Source: an uncultured Pseudomonadota bacterium
Lineage (GTDB): Bacteria > Pseudomonadota > Alphaproteobacteria > RF32 > CAG-239
Direction of reading: 5' to 3'
DNA length: 64,000 bases
NCBI GenBank assembly: GCA_949295995.1
Contig: CASFNK010000033.1
Coordinates: 62,001-126,000 of the forward strand
Of the stretch, positions 34,776 through 42,562 are shown in pieces; the stretch's first letter is position 1, and each line of letters opens with the position of its first letter. The notes beneath the pieces were generated by a model that saw only the letters and a list, made by a program, of their open reading frames with translations, was not told the origin of the DNA and searched no databases. The translations under genes were made by a program, and so were the position numbers.

Positions 34776-35375
34776 ATGTGGGAGTGGTCAAATCAAAAAC
34801 ATCAAAATAACATAATGCTTCCTTATAATGATGATGACTCCTCCCTGCTCTCAGCCTATGATGATTTACTCACCAAAGGTATTCCGCCCTCTGGTCAACC
34901 ATTTAAAAATGCGCTTAGCAAACAGCATCTGCAAGATATTGCCGATATGGAGCATAAACTTGAAAGAAAGTTGAAAGAACTACACTTAACCACCTTTCAC
35001 CTTGAAAAGCATTCCTACATACCTCTCACTTGGGAAAAACAAACAGTTCTTTACCAAAAAGTATGGAAAATAAGAACCATATTTTTAAAAAGACTTGCTT
35101 ACACGGAAGAATATGCTCTCAAAATAATTGGCTTCAACTTTCAAGACATAAATTTGCTAAAACAAGGCATTACACCCGAAAACTTTAATGTTCATATTAA
35201 AATTCCATTTGACTTTGGAGGAAAAGCAGAATTAAACAATTTATGTTTAATGCGAGCTCACCCCACACATGAGAATCTGCACAAAATCATAGACATTCAG
35301 CTAAATTCTAATTTTCTGCGCCAACAAAAAATGTTATTTCTGCCAATTTCTGAGGGGAAAATCTGCCATGACTGA
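34776..35375 (+). CDS. Small HNH-like nuclease toxin candidate
   Basis: The 199-residue product has no signal peptide. Residues 1-130 are helical and unrecognised. The C-terminal part has GITPENFNVHIKIPFDFGG, then LNNLCLM and HPTHENLH. The residues H140, N155, H165 and H169 have the spacing of a compact HNH finger; the usual second histidine of the first pair is isoleucine. A SUKH-type gene overlaps its end by 8 bp. It begins 22 bp after the coupling-ATPase stop, with GAGGTAAGAG upstream. It is most likely an effector of that secretion locus. Activity is inferred. Confidence 0.62.
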   Translation: MWEWSNQKHQNNIMLPYNDDDSSLLSAYDDLLTKGIPPSGQPFKNALSKQHLQDIADMEHKLERKLKELHLTTFHLEKHSYIPLTWEKQTVLYQKVWKIRTIFLKRLAYTEEYALKIIGFNFQDINLLKQGITPENFNVHIKIPFDFGGKAELNNLCLMRAHPTHENLHKIIDIQLNSNFLRQQKMLFLPISEGKICHD

Positions 35376-35784
35376 AAATTTACCGATAATTTATTTTCCC
35401 CCGACACTCATGAAAGAAATTGAAGAAACCAACAACTGGCTCCTAATGCAAAAATTTTGCGCTCTGCCGGAAGAGTATCAAAACTTTCTTCTTAACTCCA
35501 ACGGATTAAGTTGCAACGGATTAGATTTGTACGGCAGTTGCTCTCATTATCGCGAGACAAAGAATTACAAATTTCCTTCCATTCAAGACATCAATCAAAA
35601 TTTTATCAACTATCGCTTTTTCAAAGACAAAGTCATCATCGGCAGTTGGAATGAGAGTTTGATTTATTATGATAAAAGAGGCAATTACTACGCGCTGGCC
35701 GACCGTATCAATCTGCGTTCAAGATATGAATTTGACGGCTTTGAAAAAATCTTAAACTACCTCCTAGAAATTATAAAATCTTAA
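35368..35784 (+). CDS. SUKH-family immunity-like protein
   Basis: The 138-residue protein has the SUKH order. LPEEYQNFLLNSNGLSCNG forms the first helix and loop. The strand region VIIGSWNESLIYYDKRGNYY follows, and YEFDGFEKILNYLLEII ends it. Its start overlaps the HNH-like gene by 8 bp (ATGACTGA), so both are probably translated together. It is distant in sequence from the SUKH protein at 19784, which fits a separate, toxin-specific immunity gene. Confidence 0.72.
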   Translation: MTENLPIIYFPPTLMKEIEETNNWLLMQKFCALPEEYQNFLLNSNGLSCNGLDLYGSCSHYRETKNYKFPSIQDINQNFINYRFFKDKVIIGSWNESLIYYDKRGNYYALADRINLRSRYEFDGFEKILNYLLEIIKS

Positions 35785-35832
35785 ACAAGTCAGACGAACC
35801 CTTGGGTTCGAGCCCGATGTAATTATAAAATC
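35769..35832. repeat. 12-bp direct repeats flanking a tRNA T-arm-like fragment
   Basis: AATTATAAAATC occurs at 35769-35780 and again at 35821-35832. The 40 bp between hold CGAACCCTTGGGTTCG and, overlapping it, GGGTTCGAGCCC, which looks like a tRNA T arm. Copy one includes the end of the SUKH gene. The arrangement recalls a remnant left by an integration event next to a tRNA gene, but it is short and could be chance. Confidence 0.35.
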
Positions 35833-35848
35833 ATTAAAATTTAAAAAC

Positions 35849-35876
35849 AAAAAATCCCCTCTTGAGGAGATTTTTA
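35849..35876 (-). terminator. Rho-independent terminator of tRNA-His
   Basis: ATCTCCTC and GAGGGGAT (minus strand) pair with one wobble and are followed by T runs. It starts 3 bp after the tRNA 3' end, and may also act on the opposite strand for the SUKH operon. Confidence 0.8.
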
Positions 35877-35878
35877 AA

Positions 35879-35955
35879 TGGGGCGAACGATGAGGCTCGA
35901 ACTCACGACAACCGGTACCACAAACCGGGGCTCTACCAACTGAGCTACGTTCGCC
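35879..35955 (-). tRNA. tRNA-His (anticodon GTG)
   Basis: The 77 nt on the minus strand give the acceptor stem GCGAACG/CGTTCGC, D arm GCTC/GAGC, anticodon loop TTGTGGT and T arm GTGAG-TTCGAGC-CTCAT, with CCA encoded. An extra 5' G (position -1) lies opposite C73, the standard bacterial histidine identity pair. Confidence 0.95.
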
Positions 35956-36117
35956 ATCGCCATTGAGTTTTACAAATAATTAAAAATAAAGTCAAGTCAA
36001 AAATAACATCAAAAGATGATTTGTAAAAAAAATTATCTCACCGCTGAAATTAATAATTTATTTGCTTTTTTGCGCTAATACTACACTCAAGAAGTTTTCA
36101 GTAAAAAAGTAAAAATA

Positions 36118-37377
36118 ATGAAAAAATTACGCAAATTCACATTTGTACGCACCTTTATATATGTCCTCTTTGGATTAGGGCTAAGTTTTTGCAAATTTGC
36201 CCCAGCTTTTGCTTCTACATCATCAATTATTATTGATGCCGAAAGCGGAGATATTTTATCATCATCCAATGCCGACGAACTACGTTATCCAGCTTCTCTC
36301 ACCAAAGTGATGACCTTATACATCACCTTTGACGCATTAAACAAAGGCATTATCAAATTAGACGATGATTTAAAAGTCAGTCGTCATGCCGCCAACATGG
36401 CACCATCAAGATTAGGTCTTCGTGCTGGAAGCACTGTAAAAGTAAAGACTTGCATTGAAGCCTTAATTGTCAAATCGGCCAACGATTGCGCCACTGTTTT
36501 GGCTGAAAACTTAGGTTATAGTGAAAAGAATTTTGCTCAAACCATGACCAAAGTAGCCAAAGAATTAGGGATGAAAAACACCACTTTCCGCAATGCCAAC
36601 GGTTTACCCAATAAAGCACAAAAGACCACGGCACGCGATATGGCTTTGCTGGGTGCCGCAATGTATCATCATTTTCCACAATACTATAAATTATTTTCTT
36701 TAAAAAAATTCACTTATAAAGGTAAAACCATTTACACTCACAACAATATCTTAAAAACCTTTGAAGGTGCAGATGGTATGAAAACCGGCTTTACCAATGC
36801 GGCAGGGTTCAACATTATCACCTCAGCCCAACGTGATGGACACCGTGTTATTGCCGTTACCATGGGGCACAACACGGCCAAAGCCCGCGACCGCTATGTA
36901 GCTCAAATGATGGATAAAGGTTTAAAAAGATTAGCCTTAAACGACCATATCAAAGATTCCAATATGTATGCGAGCTTAGAAAGCAAGAAAGTTATTAAAG
37001 AAGAAAGCACGACACAAACAGCATCCATCACTCAAACAGATTCTAAGACCGATTGGGAAAATTCGAGTACGCAAGACAAAGAAGCAACGGAGAAAAAGAA
37101 TCAATGGGGCATACAAGTCGGTGCCTTTTCAAACTATTCCAAAGCCAGAAGTTACGCACTCAAAATAAAATCCGAAGCAAAAAAATTAGCTTCCAATCCG
37201 ATAGACATTGAACCTGTTGCCAACGGTTCAGCCATAATATACCGCTCCAAAATTGTAGGCATGGAAAAAACAACTGCGGATAAAGCCTGCCAGAACTTGA
37301 AACGCAAAAATAAATCCTGTATTGTAGTCGCTATAAAGAACGATAACTCACTTTTGCTTGCGAATAGTCAATACTAA
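36118..37377 (+). CDS. dacA: D-alanyl-D-alanine carboxypeptidase (S11) with SPOR domain
   Basis: The enzyme trims the terminal D-Ala of peptidoglycan stem peptides in the periplasm. A signal peptide ends near residue 33 (APAFA). The three penicillin-binding motifs are present: PASLTK (SxxK), KSANDC (SxN) and MKTG (KTG). After a Ser/Thr/Lys-rich linker, the last 80 residues form a SPOR domain (WGIQVGAFSNYSKARSYA), which binds denuded septal peptidoglycan and would place the enzyme at the division site. The stop overlaps the mipZ start by one base, linking wall trimming with division placement. Confidence 0.93.
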   Translation: MKKLRKFTFVRTFIYVLFGLGLSFCKFAPAFASTSSIIIDAESGDILSSSNADELRYPASLTKVMTLYITFDALNKGIIKLDDDLKVSRHAANMAPSRLGLRAGSTVKVKTCIEALIVKSANDCATVLAENLGYSEKNFAQTMTKVAKELGMKNTTFRNANGLPNKAQKTTARDMALLGAAMYHHFPQYYKLFSLKKFTYKGKTIYTHNNILKTFEGADGMKTGFTNAAGFNIITSAQRDGHRVIAVTMGHNTAKARDRYVAQMMDKGLKRLALNDHIKDSNMYASLESKKVIKEESTTQTASITQTDSKTDWENSSTQDKEATEKKNQWGIQVGAFSNYSKARSYALKIKSEAKKLASNPIDIEPVANGSAIIYRSKIVGMEKTTADKACQNLKRKNKSCIVVAIKNDNSLLLANSQY

Positions 37378-38177
37378 TGGAACCACAAAAGAAAGCACAT
37401 ATCATCGTCGTCAGTAACGAAAAAGGCGGCACTGGCAAATCAACCATATCCATGCACTTAGCCATCAAGTTGTTGCAAGAAGGTTTTTCGGTTGCCACGA
37501 TTGACATGGACGGACGACAAGGCACACTTTCACGTTATCTGGAAAACCGCAAAAATTTTTGCGAAAAACACAAATTAGATTTGCCGATTCCGGCATTTTA
37601 CAAATTTGAACCTCAAGAGAATTATACACTTGTTCCGGCTGATAGAGGTCGTGTTAACCACGAGATAACCAAATTAACATCCAACTACGATGCTATTATC
37701 ATTGATACCCCTGGAAATAAGAATTACCTATTTGAGGAAGCGCATAAATTTGCCGATACGCTCATCACCCCGATATCAGACAGTTTAATTGACCTCAATG
37801 TTCTATCAGAAATTGATTTTGAATCAGGACATATAGGAAAACCGGGACACTATGCGAGTTATATCTGGGAAGTAAAAAAATATCTGGCCTCACAAGGCAA
37901 AACTTACCTCAACTGGATAGTTGTCGGCAATAAAATCTCAGCCTTAAATTCGCACAACAAGACCTTGTTTTTTGAATATCTGGAAAAGCTCTCCAAACTT
38001 TATGGCTTTAGAGTAACTCCTGGATTTAAGGATAGAGTTATCTATAAAGAACTCTTTTTAGAAGGTCTGACGGTTTTGGATATGCAAACTCCTGAATTAA
38101 AACGTAAAATGAGCGTTTCCCACATTGCCGCCAAACGAGAGATTAGAGCCTTAGCTGAATTTATTTGTCCGGAATAA
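37377..38177 (+). CDS. mipZ: Division-plane positioning ATPase MipZ
   Basis: MipZ is a ParA-like ATPase of alphaproteobacteria that forms a gradient from the poles and blocks FtsZ assembly away from mid-cell. The deviant Walker A is NEKGGTGKST, followed by TIDMDGRQGTLSRYLENR, a family hallmark. AIIIDTPGNKNYLFEEAH is the Walker B region. The 266-residue length is normal. The start codon shares one base with the dacA stop (TAATG), so the two are coupled. A small membrane-protein gene follows 2 bp later. Confidence 0.94.
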   Translation: MEPQKKAHIIVVSNEKGGTGKSTISMHLAIKLLQEGFSVATIDMDGRQGTLSRYLENRKNFCEKHKLDLPIPAFYKFEPQENYTLVPADRGRVNHEITKLTSNYDAIIIDTPGNKNYLFEEAHKFADTLITPISDSLIDLNVLSEIDFESGHIGKPGHYASYIWEVKKYLASQGKTYLNWIVVGNKISALNSHNKTLFFEYLEKLSKLYGFRVTPGFKDRVIYKELFLEGLTVLDMQTPELKRKMSVSHIAAKREIRALAEFICPE

Positions 38178-38179
38178 AT

Positions 38180-38704
38180 ATGAAAGAATTAGCATATCTG
38201 ATGTTTTTTATCGGTTGCGGCTACGCCCTAAACCTACTGGTCATCACACTCACGGATAAAACATCTCGCAAAATCTATATCCGTTATCCCTCTTCATCCC
38301 AATTTAATCTCCTATGGGGATTTTTGTTTTACGCCGGATTTGCTTGTTTAATCACGACATCACCTTATCTAAAAATTGCCTCAGCTATATTTATTCTTAG
38401 CTTAAGTTTAACTTTGGCGCACAACTATTTAATTCTTCATAGTCTAAAAAAAGCCGGTCGCGGCATCTACACCAAAATTTTGCAAAACAAATTCTCACAC
38501 CAACAACTTGAGGACAAGAACCATAATCTTGCTTATAGCCAAGCAGAAATTTTAACTATTTTGGGTTTAGATAAAAACAGTATAAATAACTCTAAACTTC
38601 TTTCCTCACGCCTGCAAATTTATGAACAAATCGCCAAAAACCCAAAATTTACATACGCTGCCGAGTTTTATCAAAAAATTCGCACCACACTCGAGGCAAA
38701 ATAA
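38180..38704 (+). CDS. Membrane protein with degenerate J-domain-like tail
   Basis: The 174-residue protein has three membrane helices near residues 4-22, 45-64 and 67-88. The cytoplasmic tail contains YSQAEILTILGLDKNSI and a helical end, which recalls the first part of a J domain. The HPD motif needed to stimulate Hsp70 is absent. I chose the ATG at 38180, two bases after mipZ; an upstream TTG would overlap mipZ. The function is unknown, though J-domain membrane proteins next to mipZ occur in relatives as far as I recall. Confidence 0.6.
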   Translation: MKELAYLMFFIGCGYALNLLVITLTDKTSRKIYIRYPSSSQFNLLWGFLFYAGFACLITTSPYLKIASAIFILSLSLTLAHNYLILHSLKKAGRGIYTKILQNKFSHQQLEDKNHNLAYSQAEILTILGLDKNSINNSKLLSSRLQIYEQIAKNPKFTYAAEFYQKIRTTLEAK

Positions 38705-38796
38705 TCAGTTATTAATAACTATGTTCCCTCTTGAGTTTAAGAGCAGAAGTGTTAAACTCAACATCATTCAAAATAGAACAATGTAAAGGATAAGCA

Positions 38797-40416
38797 ATGA
38801 TTACCACGATTCAGACGACCCCTTACACCGACCAAAAAATGGGCACGGCAGGCTTGAGAAAAAAGTCCAAAATCGCTATGCAACCCAACTATGTTGAAAA
38901 TTTCATGCAAAGCATATTCAATGCGATTGGTCGCTTAGATGACAAAACCTTTTTAGTTGGAGGGGACGGACGTTTTTATAACGACATTGCCATTCAAAAA
39001 ATCATCAAGATGGCGGCTGCCAACGGCGTCAAAAAGCTGGTTATCGGTCAAAACGGCTTTGTTTCGACACCGGCTGGCTCCAACATTATCTTAAAAAACA
39101 AACTCGATGGCGGTTTTGTGTTATCGGCCTCTCACAATCCGGGCGGAGAAAACGGCGATTTCGGAATTAAATATTCCAACCAAACCGGCGGACAAGTTCC
39201 GGCCTCCGTTACCGATAAAATTTACGCCAATACTTTAGCGATTCGTGAATATAAAATCTATGATGCACCCGACATTGATTTATCACGCCTTGGAACTCAG
39301 CACTTAGGTTCAATGGAAATTGAAGTTATTGACCCTGTGGTTGACTATGTTGAAATGGTTGAACACATTTTTGACTTCAACGCCATCAAAGCCTTGTTTT
39401 CCAAAGGCTTCACCATGCGTTTTGATGCGATGAATGCCGTTACCGGTCCTTATGCCATCCGCATTTTTGAAGAGATTTTAGGTGCTCCCAAAGGCAGTGT
39501 TGTTCATGCTCAACCATTGCCTGATTTTGGCGGTCTGCATCCGGACCCGAACTTGGTTTACGCCAAAGAATTGGTTGATTTAATGTTCTCCGATTCTGCG
39601 CCTGATTTCGGCGGAGCCAACGACGGCGACGGCGACCGCAATATGATTTTGGGTAAAAAGTTTTTCGTTACCCCATCAGACAGCTTAGCCATTTTAACCG
39701 ACAATTATCAATACATTCCGGCCTATAAAAACGGCATTTTCGGCGTTGCCAAATCAGCGGCCACCTCGACGGCTGTCGGTCGTGTTGCCAAAGCCCACAA
39801 TATTGGCTACTATGAAGTTCCGACCGGATGGAAATATTTTGTAAATCTGATGGATTCGCAACGCATCACCTTCTGCGGCGAAGAAAGTTTCGGTACCGGC
39901 TCGGCACATATTCGCGAAAAAGACGGAATCTGGGCCATTTTATTCTGGCTCAACATCATTGCCGCCACCGGTAAATCGGTTGAAGAAATCACTCGTGAAC
40001 ATTGGCAAAAATATGGCCGCAGCTATTATATGCGTTTTGACTTTGAGGGCTTGGACACAGCCGTTGCCGATAAATTAATGAGCGATTTGGAAGCAAAACT
40101 TCCATCTCTCAATAATCAAGAATTCAACGGCTACAAAGTCTCCGAAGCAGCCCCCTTTGTTTACCATGATCCGGTTGACAATTCGAGTACCAAGAATGGC
40201 TTAATTGTTAAATTTACCGACGGTTCACGCATTGTTTACCGTTTATCTGGAACGGGCTCAAGCGGTGCTACTTTACGCGTTTATTTAGAGAAATACGAGC
40301 AAAACAAATTAGCTGAAGAGCCAATAGATATGCTCAAACCGATTTTAGCAATCGCAATGGAAATTGCAGAAATCACTCCACGTACAGGAAAACAACACGC
40401 AGATGTCATTACCTAG
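38797..40416 (+). CDS. pgm: Phosphoglucomutase (alpha-D-glucose-specific type)
   Basis: The enzyme interconverts glucose-1-phosphate and glucose-6-phosphate for glycogen and surface-polysaccharide synthesis. The 539-residue protein has the four-domain layout: GTAGLRKKSK at the N-terminus, the phosphoserine loop SASHNPGG, the metal loop DGDGDRN, the sugar-binding CGEESFGTGS and the phosphate-binding RLSGTGSSGATLR. All key residues are intact. AAAGGATAAGCA precedes the start. The next gene begins 14 bp before its stop. Confidence 0.95.
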   Translation: MITTIQTTPYTDQKMGTAGLRKKSKIAMQPNYVENFMQSIFNAIGRLDDKTFLVGGDGRFYNDIAIQKIIKMAAANGVKKLVIGQNGFVSTPAGSNIILKNKLDGGFVLSASHNPGGENGDFGIKYSNQTGGQVPASVTDKIYANTLAIREYKIYDAPDIDLSRLGTQHLGSMEIEVIDPVVDYVEMVEHIFDFNAIKALFSKGFTMRFDAMNAVTGPYAIRIFEEILGAPKGSVVHAQPLPDFGGLHPDPNLVYAKELVDLMFSDSAPDFGGANDGDGDRNMILGKKFFVTPSDSLAILTDNYQYIPAYKNGIFGVAKSAATSTAVGRVAKAHNIGYYEVPTGWKYFVNLMDSQRITFCGEESFGTGSAHIREKDGIWAILFWLNIIAATGKSVEEITREHWQKYGRSYYMRFDFEGLDTAVADKLMSDLEAKLPSLNNQEFNGYKVSEAAPFVYHDPVDNSSTKNGLIVKFTDGSRIVYRLSGTGSSGATLRVYLEKYEQNKLAEEPIDMLKPILAIAMEIAEITPRTGKQHADVIT

Positions 40417-41515
40417 CACTTTAAAAGCGATAGTTTTCAGCAGCGCGCTGATGGTCTCATCCAGCGCGTATGCTGGGTTATACGGTTTTGACAATATCCA
40501 CCCCTACACCAAAGAAGAGCAACTCTTAAATATGGTGGTCGCACCCAAAAACATCATCAACTATCGCAATTTGTTAAGAGAAAACATCACCGGTCTGGCT
40601 CATTACGCCAAAGCCAATAATCCTGATTTTCAGATCATGGTACACGAAGGGCAAGATTTGCTCACCAAGAGCCTTTGGGAATATCATCTGGAAGGCTACC
40701 TTAAAGCTCGTAATGAAGGACAAGATGTAGAAGACTCATCTTTTTTGCTCAACCTCAAACAAACTTCTCCTGAGTTTGAACCGATTGTGGGCTCTGCCTC
40801 CGCCGAATATTTAAGAAGTATTGATGCCATTGTCGTCAACAACTACTTTTGCTCCAATCGAGCCGTTTCTCCAATAATCCGTCAAGAGCACCTCAAGCTC
40901 TTTTCAATCGATGAATGCACTGATGAAAAATCGTTTGATAAAGCCATTTCTTCATCACTCAAAGAAGGCACTCCGCTTTATGCCTTCATTAATTCCGACA
41001 CGGCATTTAAGAAGATTGTAGCTCAACCGATAATCAAAGAAAACGCCAAAAATATTTTTGACCTAAAATCAGCACAAAACATTACCTTTTTACTAAAAGA
41101 TGATTTATATGCCGACAAACAAGATTTTATTGACGCTGTCCGCGCCTCAAACTATGATGTTGTGGTGATTGAGCCCTATTTCCGAAACAAAACACCTTTC
41201 ACACCTGATGAAATCAACGCCATGAAATATAAAAAGAACGGCACCAGACGCCAACTTCTGGCACGCTTTAGCGTTACTGAGGCCAAAGACAATGCCTTTT
41301 ATTGGCAACCGGGTTGGAAAATTGGCTCTCCCGAATGGTTGGTTCGCCCGTCTTTGTCAGATGAACACGGCATTATCACCCGTTATTGGATCCAAGATTG
41401 GAAAGAATATATGTCGCGATACTTTAGAGGGTTAATCCAATCGGGCTATGATGGAGCTTTTTTAACCGGACTTGAGAACCACCGTTATTTTGAAAAATTA
41501 ACACCATTGGAATAG
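40403..41515 (+). CDS. Secreted GH114-like protein (endo-alpha-1,4-polygalactosaminidase-like)
   Basis: A signal peptide spans residues 1-24 from the ATG at 40403 (ending SSAYA). The end of the mature part, ITRYWIQDWKEYMSR and LIQSGYDGAFLTGLEN, resembles the last beta/alpha units of TM1410/GH114-type barrels, where a W...GFDGvyLD pattern is typical. The usual aspartate after the final strand is replaced by glycine or glutamate here, so activity is uncertain. Such proteins are proposed to act on galactosamine-rich polysaccharides. It sits between pgm and the flagellar export genes, 10 bp before fliQ. Confidence 0.6.
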   Translation: MSLPSTLKAIVFSSALMVSSSAYAGLYGFDNIHPYTKEEQLLNMVVAPKNIINYRNLLRENITGLAHYAKANNPDFQIMVHEGQDLLTKSLWEYHLEGYLKARNEGQDVEDSSFLLNLKQTSPEFEPIVGSASAEYLRSIDAIVVNNYFCSNRAVSPIIRQEHLKLFSIDECTDEKSFDKAISSSLKEGTPLYAFINSDTAFKKIVAQPIIKENAKNIFDLKSAQNITFLLKDDLYADKQDFIDAVRASNYDVVVIEPYFRNKTPFTPDEINAMKYKKNGTRRQLLARFSVTEAKDNAFYWQPGWKIGSPEWLVRPSLSDEHGIITRYWIQDWKEYMSRYFRGLIQSGYDGAFLTGLENHRYFEKLTPLE

Positions 41516-41525
41516 GATAACTTTC

Positions 41526-41798
41526 ATGAATGAACTAGAAGTTTTAGAAATTGCTCGCACTGCGATTTTCACCTTACTGAAAATTGTAACGCCGGTATTA
41601 TTGGTTGCCCTATTTATTGGTTTGATTATAGGTATTTTTCAAGCTCTGACCCAAATTCAAGAAATGACATTAGCATTCGTACCCAAAATCTTAGGCGTGT
41701 TTGTCGCCATTATTTTATTGTTTCCGTTTATGTTGGGACAAATGCAAATGCTATCAGACGGTTTATTTGATAAAATCATCACCGGCGGCGGGTTATGA
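41526..41798 (+). CDS. fliQ: Flagellar export protein FliQ
   Basis: FliQ is a small core component of the flagellar type III export gate. The 90 residues form two membrane helices (residues about 15-40 and 50-75) joined by a short loop with FQALTQIQEMTLAFVPKI, the conserved family segment. ATAGGATAAC precedes the ATG. The stop overlaps the fliR start by 4 bp. Confidence 0.95.
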   Translation: MNELEVLEIARTAIFTLLKIVTPVLLVALFIGLIIGIFQALTQIQEMTLAFVPKILGVFVAIILLFPFMLGQMQMLSDGLFDKIITGGGL

Positions 41799-42550
41799 CA
41801 GAACTCTTAAACCAAGAAATATACAAATTTATTTTGGTCTTTTTGCGTATTGGTTCGGCATTAATGTTAATGCCGGGCTTTTCGGCATCTTATATCAATG
41901 TCCGCCAACGTCTTTCGATTGCCTTGGCAATTTCTTTGGTTTTGGTTCCGTTTTTAAGTGATAAATTACCGCCTCAGCCAAGTGATACTTTAGAATGTAT
42001 CCAAATGTACTTGTTTGAAATCATATATGGCATTTTCTTTGGGGTTATAATGCAAATTTTGTTTTCCGCACTAAACTTATGCGGTAACTTTATCGGACAA
42101 GCAATTGGTTTTTCCAACGCCCAAATTTTTGATCCGGCCTTTCAAACCCAAAGTATTGTAATTGAAACATTTCTCACAATTCTGGCATTGACGGTTGTGT
42201 TTGTAACCGACCTTCACCACCTTATGCTCAGTACGGTTATAGATAGTTATACGCTGTTTCCGGTAGGCTCTCCCTTACCGGTGGCCGATTTTTCAAACTT
42301 CGCCAGCCAAAGCCTCAACGAGAGCTTTATCATGGGCTTTAAGATAGGTTCTCCATTTATTGCTTTTTCAATTGTTTTTTATGTTGGAATGGGTTTGGTC
42401 TCACGCCTCATGCCGCAACTAAACATTTTTTTTCTCTCCCTACCCTTGCAAATATACCTAGGTGTAGGCTTGTTACTCATAACCACGCCGATGATGATTC
42501 TCTGGTTCATAAGATATTATGAAGAGGGTCTGAAACATTTTTTGGAATAG
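41795..42550 (+). CDS. fliR: Flagellar export protein FliR
   Basis: FliR forms the export gate with FliP and FliQ. The 251-residue product has six hydrophobic segments. The N-terminal LRIGSALMLMPGFSASYINVRQRL and the middle GQAIGFSNAQIFDPAFQTQS match the family. The ATG overlaps the fliQ stop (ATGA), and flhB begins 12 bp after its stop. fliP is not in this window. Confidence 0.94.
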   Translation: MTELLNQEIYKFILVFLRIGSALMLMPGFSASYINVRQRLSIALAISLVLVPFLSDKLPPQPSDTLECIQMYLFEIIYGIFFGVIMQILFSALNLCGNFIGQAIGFSNAQIFDPAFQTQSIVIETFLTILALTVVFVTDLHHLMLSTVIDSYTLFPVGSPLPVADFSNFASQSLNESFIMGFKIGSPFIAFSIVFYVGMGLVSRLMPQLNIFFLSLPLQIYLGVGLLLITTPMMILWFIRYYEEGLKHFLE

Positions 42551-42562
42551 AAAGGAAGAAGC

